Below, one piece after another: positions 13,305 through 13,936 of a DNA stretch of 13,936 nt. Made by a program: the position numbers and the translations under genes. This DNA comes from Oscillospiraceae bacterium. Its GTDB lineage: Bacteria > Bacillota > Clostridia > Oscillospirales > Ruminococcaceae. The notes beneath the pieces were generated by a model. The model saw nothing but the letters and a program-made list of their open reading frames with translations. It ran no database searches and was not told the DNA's origin. Position 1 is the first letter of the stretch, and the number at the start of each line of letters is the position of its first letter. Location: contig JAHHTS010000055.1 of assembly GCA_020024475.1 (NCBI GenBank), positions 1 through 13,936 on the forward strand. The letters run 5' to 3'.

Positions 13305-13817
13305 ATGACGAATTTAACTTGTAAAGAAATTGCTGATAAATTAAATAAATTAGAAACAAAAACTCCTAAAACTGAAGAGTTTGAAAAAGATTGCGGTCAA
13401 AAGAATAATAGATGGTGGGATAAATGTGATAAGAAAGATGGAGTTAGTACGCAAAAATATCATGTTATAACTCATTTTATTTGTAGGTATTATAATGGAT
13501 CAAAGTTCAATTGTTCCAAATGTCCTAGAAAATGTGAAGAATGTTATTCTAGTGATATTTTATTAAATTTGAAACCTAAAAATAATATAACTCCAGAAAA
13601 TGTTTATATGAATATGAAAAGACCAGAAATGTATTTGTGGATTATTGAATCAATGGAATTATCGAATGAAAAATTAGATAAGTGTATTGATGAAATAAAA
13701 AAGGTTTGGAGCAATTCTAGTATACAGCATAACTCAAAGATGAAAGATGTAAGAAATATTTTGAATAAATATGAATTTAATTGGATTAATATAGAAAGTC
13801 AATTAAAGAAACTGTAA
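13305..13817 (+). CDS. Intact cysteine-rich protein of unknown function
   Basis: 170 residues from ATG 13305, with GAGGG nine bases before it; an in-frame TTG at 13299 is too close to the site. It is soluble and rich in Lys, Asn and Glu. Eight cysteines lie at 6, 30, 41, 60, 70, 73, 77 and 80. The cluster C70-x2-C73-x3-C77-x2-C80 (CSKCPRKCEEC) could bind zinc or an iron-sulfur cluster. The C-terminal half (ELSNEKLDKCIDEIKKVWSN onward) is helical. It follows the zinc-ribbon gene by 26 bases and was likely in one operon with it. I do not recognise the family. Confidence 0.7.
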   Translation: MTNLTCKEIADKLNKLETKTPKTEEFEKDCGQKNNRWWDKCDKKDGVSTQKYHVITHFICRYYNGSKFNCSKCPRKCEECYSSDILLNLKPKNNITPENVYMNMKRPEMYLWIIESMELSNEKLDKCIDEIKKVWSNSSIQHNSKMKDVRNILNKYEFNWINIESQLKKL

Positions 13818-13936
13818 CATCCAAATTTTTTTAACCTAAAATTAAAAAAGCATAGAAAGGCGATAGAAAATTATTGAACCGATCCAGTAAAAACGGACAG
13901 TGACAAAAAGCCCCCTTATGTAGGATAATAACTACA
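13818..13936. other. AT-rich tail with no supportable gene
   Basis: After a T-rich stretch (13828-13834) without a stem there is a short higher-GC segment. Read from TTG 13874 it gives LNRSSKNGQ, TGA, QKAPLCRIITT running off the window. This may be the eroded beginning of another mobile-element gene, but I cannot name it. Confidence 0.3.

Noticed and set aside
1..13936. CRISPR array, tRNA or rRNA genes
   Set aside because: No regularly spaced direct repeats of 25-40 bases and no tRNA cloverleaf or rRNA sequence were noticed in reading both strands.

Overview
The window is AT-rich, with Clostridia-style Shine-Dalgarno sites (AAGGAG, GGAGG) and families typical of Clostridia conjugative and mobilizable elements: a MobA/MobL-type relaxase, TnpW, an SNF2-like helicase/methylase, a DUF4368-type serine recombinase and a VirD4-type coupling protein. 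It looks like accessory DNA of a low-GC Firmicute, probably a gut or host-associated clostridial relative. No housekeeping gene is visible.

Layout. Positions 1-2420 are a graveyard of an integrative element: the end of an unknown ORF, a hairpin-rich oriT-like block, the eroded C-terminal part of a relaxase, a YrvL-like membrane protein split by a TAG, a TnpW gene split by a TAA, and a frameshifted piece of the large helicase. Positions 2440-4662 hold the best-preserved functional unit: a promoter, an XRE regulator, a D12-class adenine methyltransferase and a DUF3883-type putative restriction endonuclease, closed by a terminator. Positions 4693-6447 hold a broken small ORF and two degenerate IS3-family elements; the second truncates the first.

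Positions 6448-9256 carry a promoter, an HTH-Fic protein with one internal stop, a second eroded HTH module with its own promoter, an intact DndA-like cysteine desulfurase and a terminator. Positions 9357-10261 are two more pseudogenes. Positions 10483-10942 are a compact divergent switch: a 52-residue acidic protein facing an intact XRE repressor, with two 17-bp palindromes between them. Positions 11039-11248 are the tail of a serine recombinase. Next comes an intact CHAT-protease gene with an N-terminal coiled coil (11334-12386). After it are the tail of a coupling protein, a zinc-ribbon protein cut by a TGA, and an intact cysteine-rich protein of unknown function.

The genes still intact are mostly those expected of defence or regulation: restriction-modification, cysteine desulfurase, XRE switch, CHAT protease and the cysteine-rich protein. 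The transfer and transposition genes around them are all broken. The natural reading is a defence or cargo island left behind as its vehicles decayed. The best candidates for something not well described are the orphan coiled-coil CHAT protein inserted after the recombinase, the orphan DndA-like desulfurase with its HTH modules, and the small-protein/XRE switch. Family assignments come from motifs and remembered family sequences; no database search was run.
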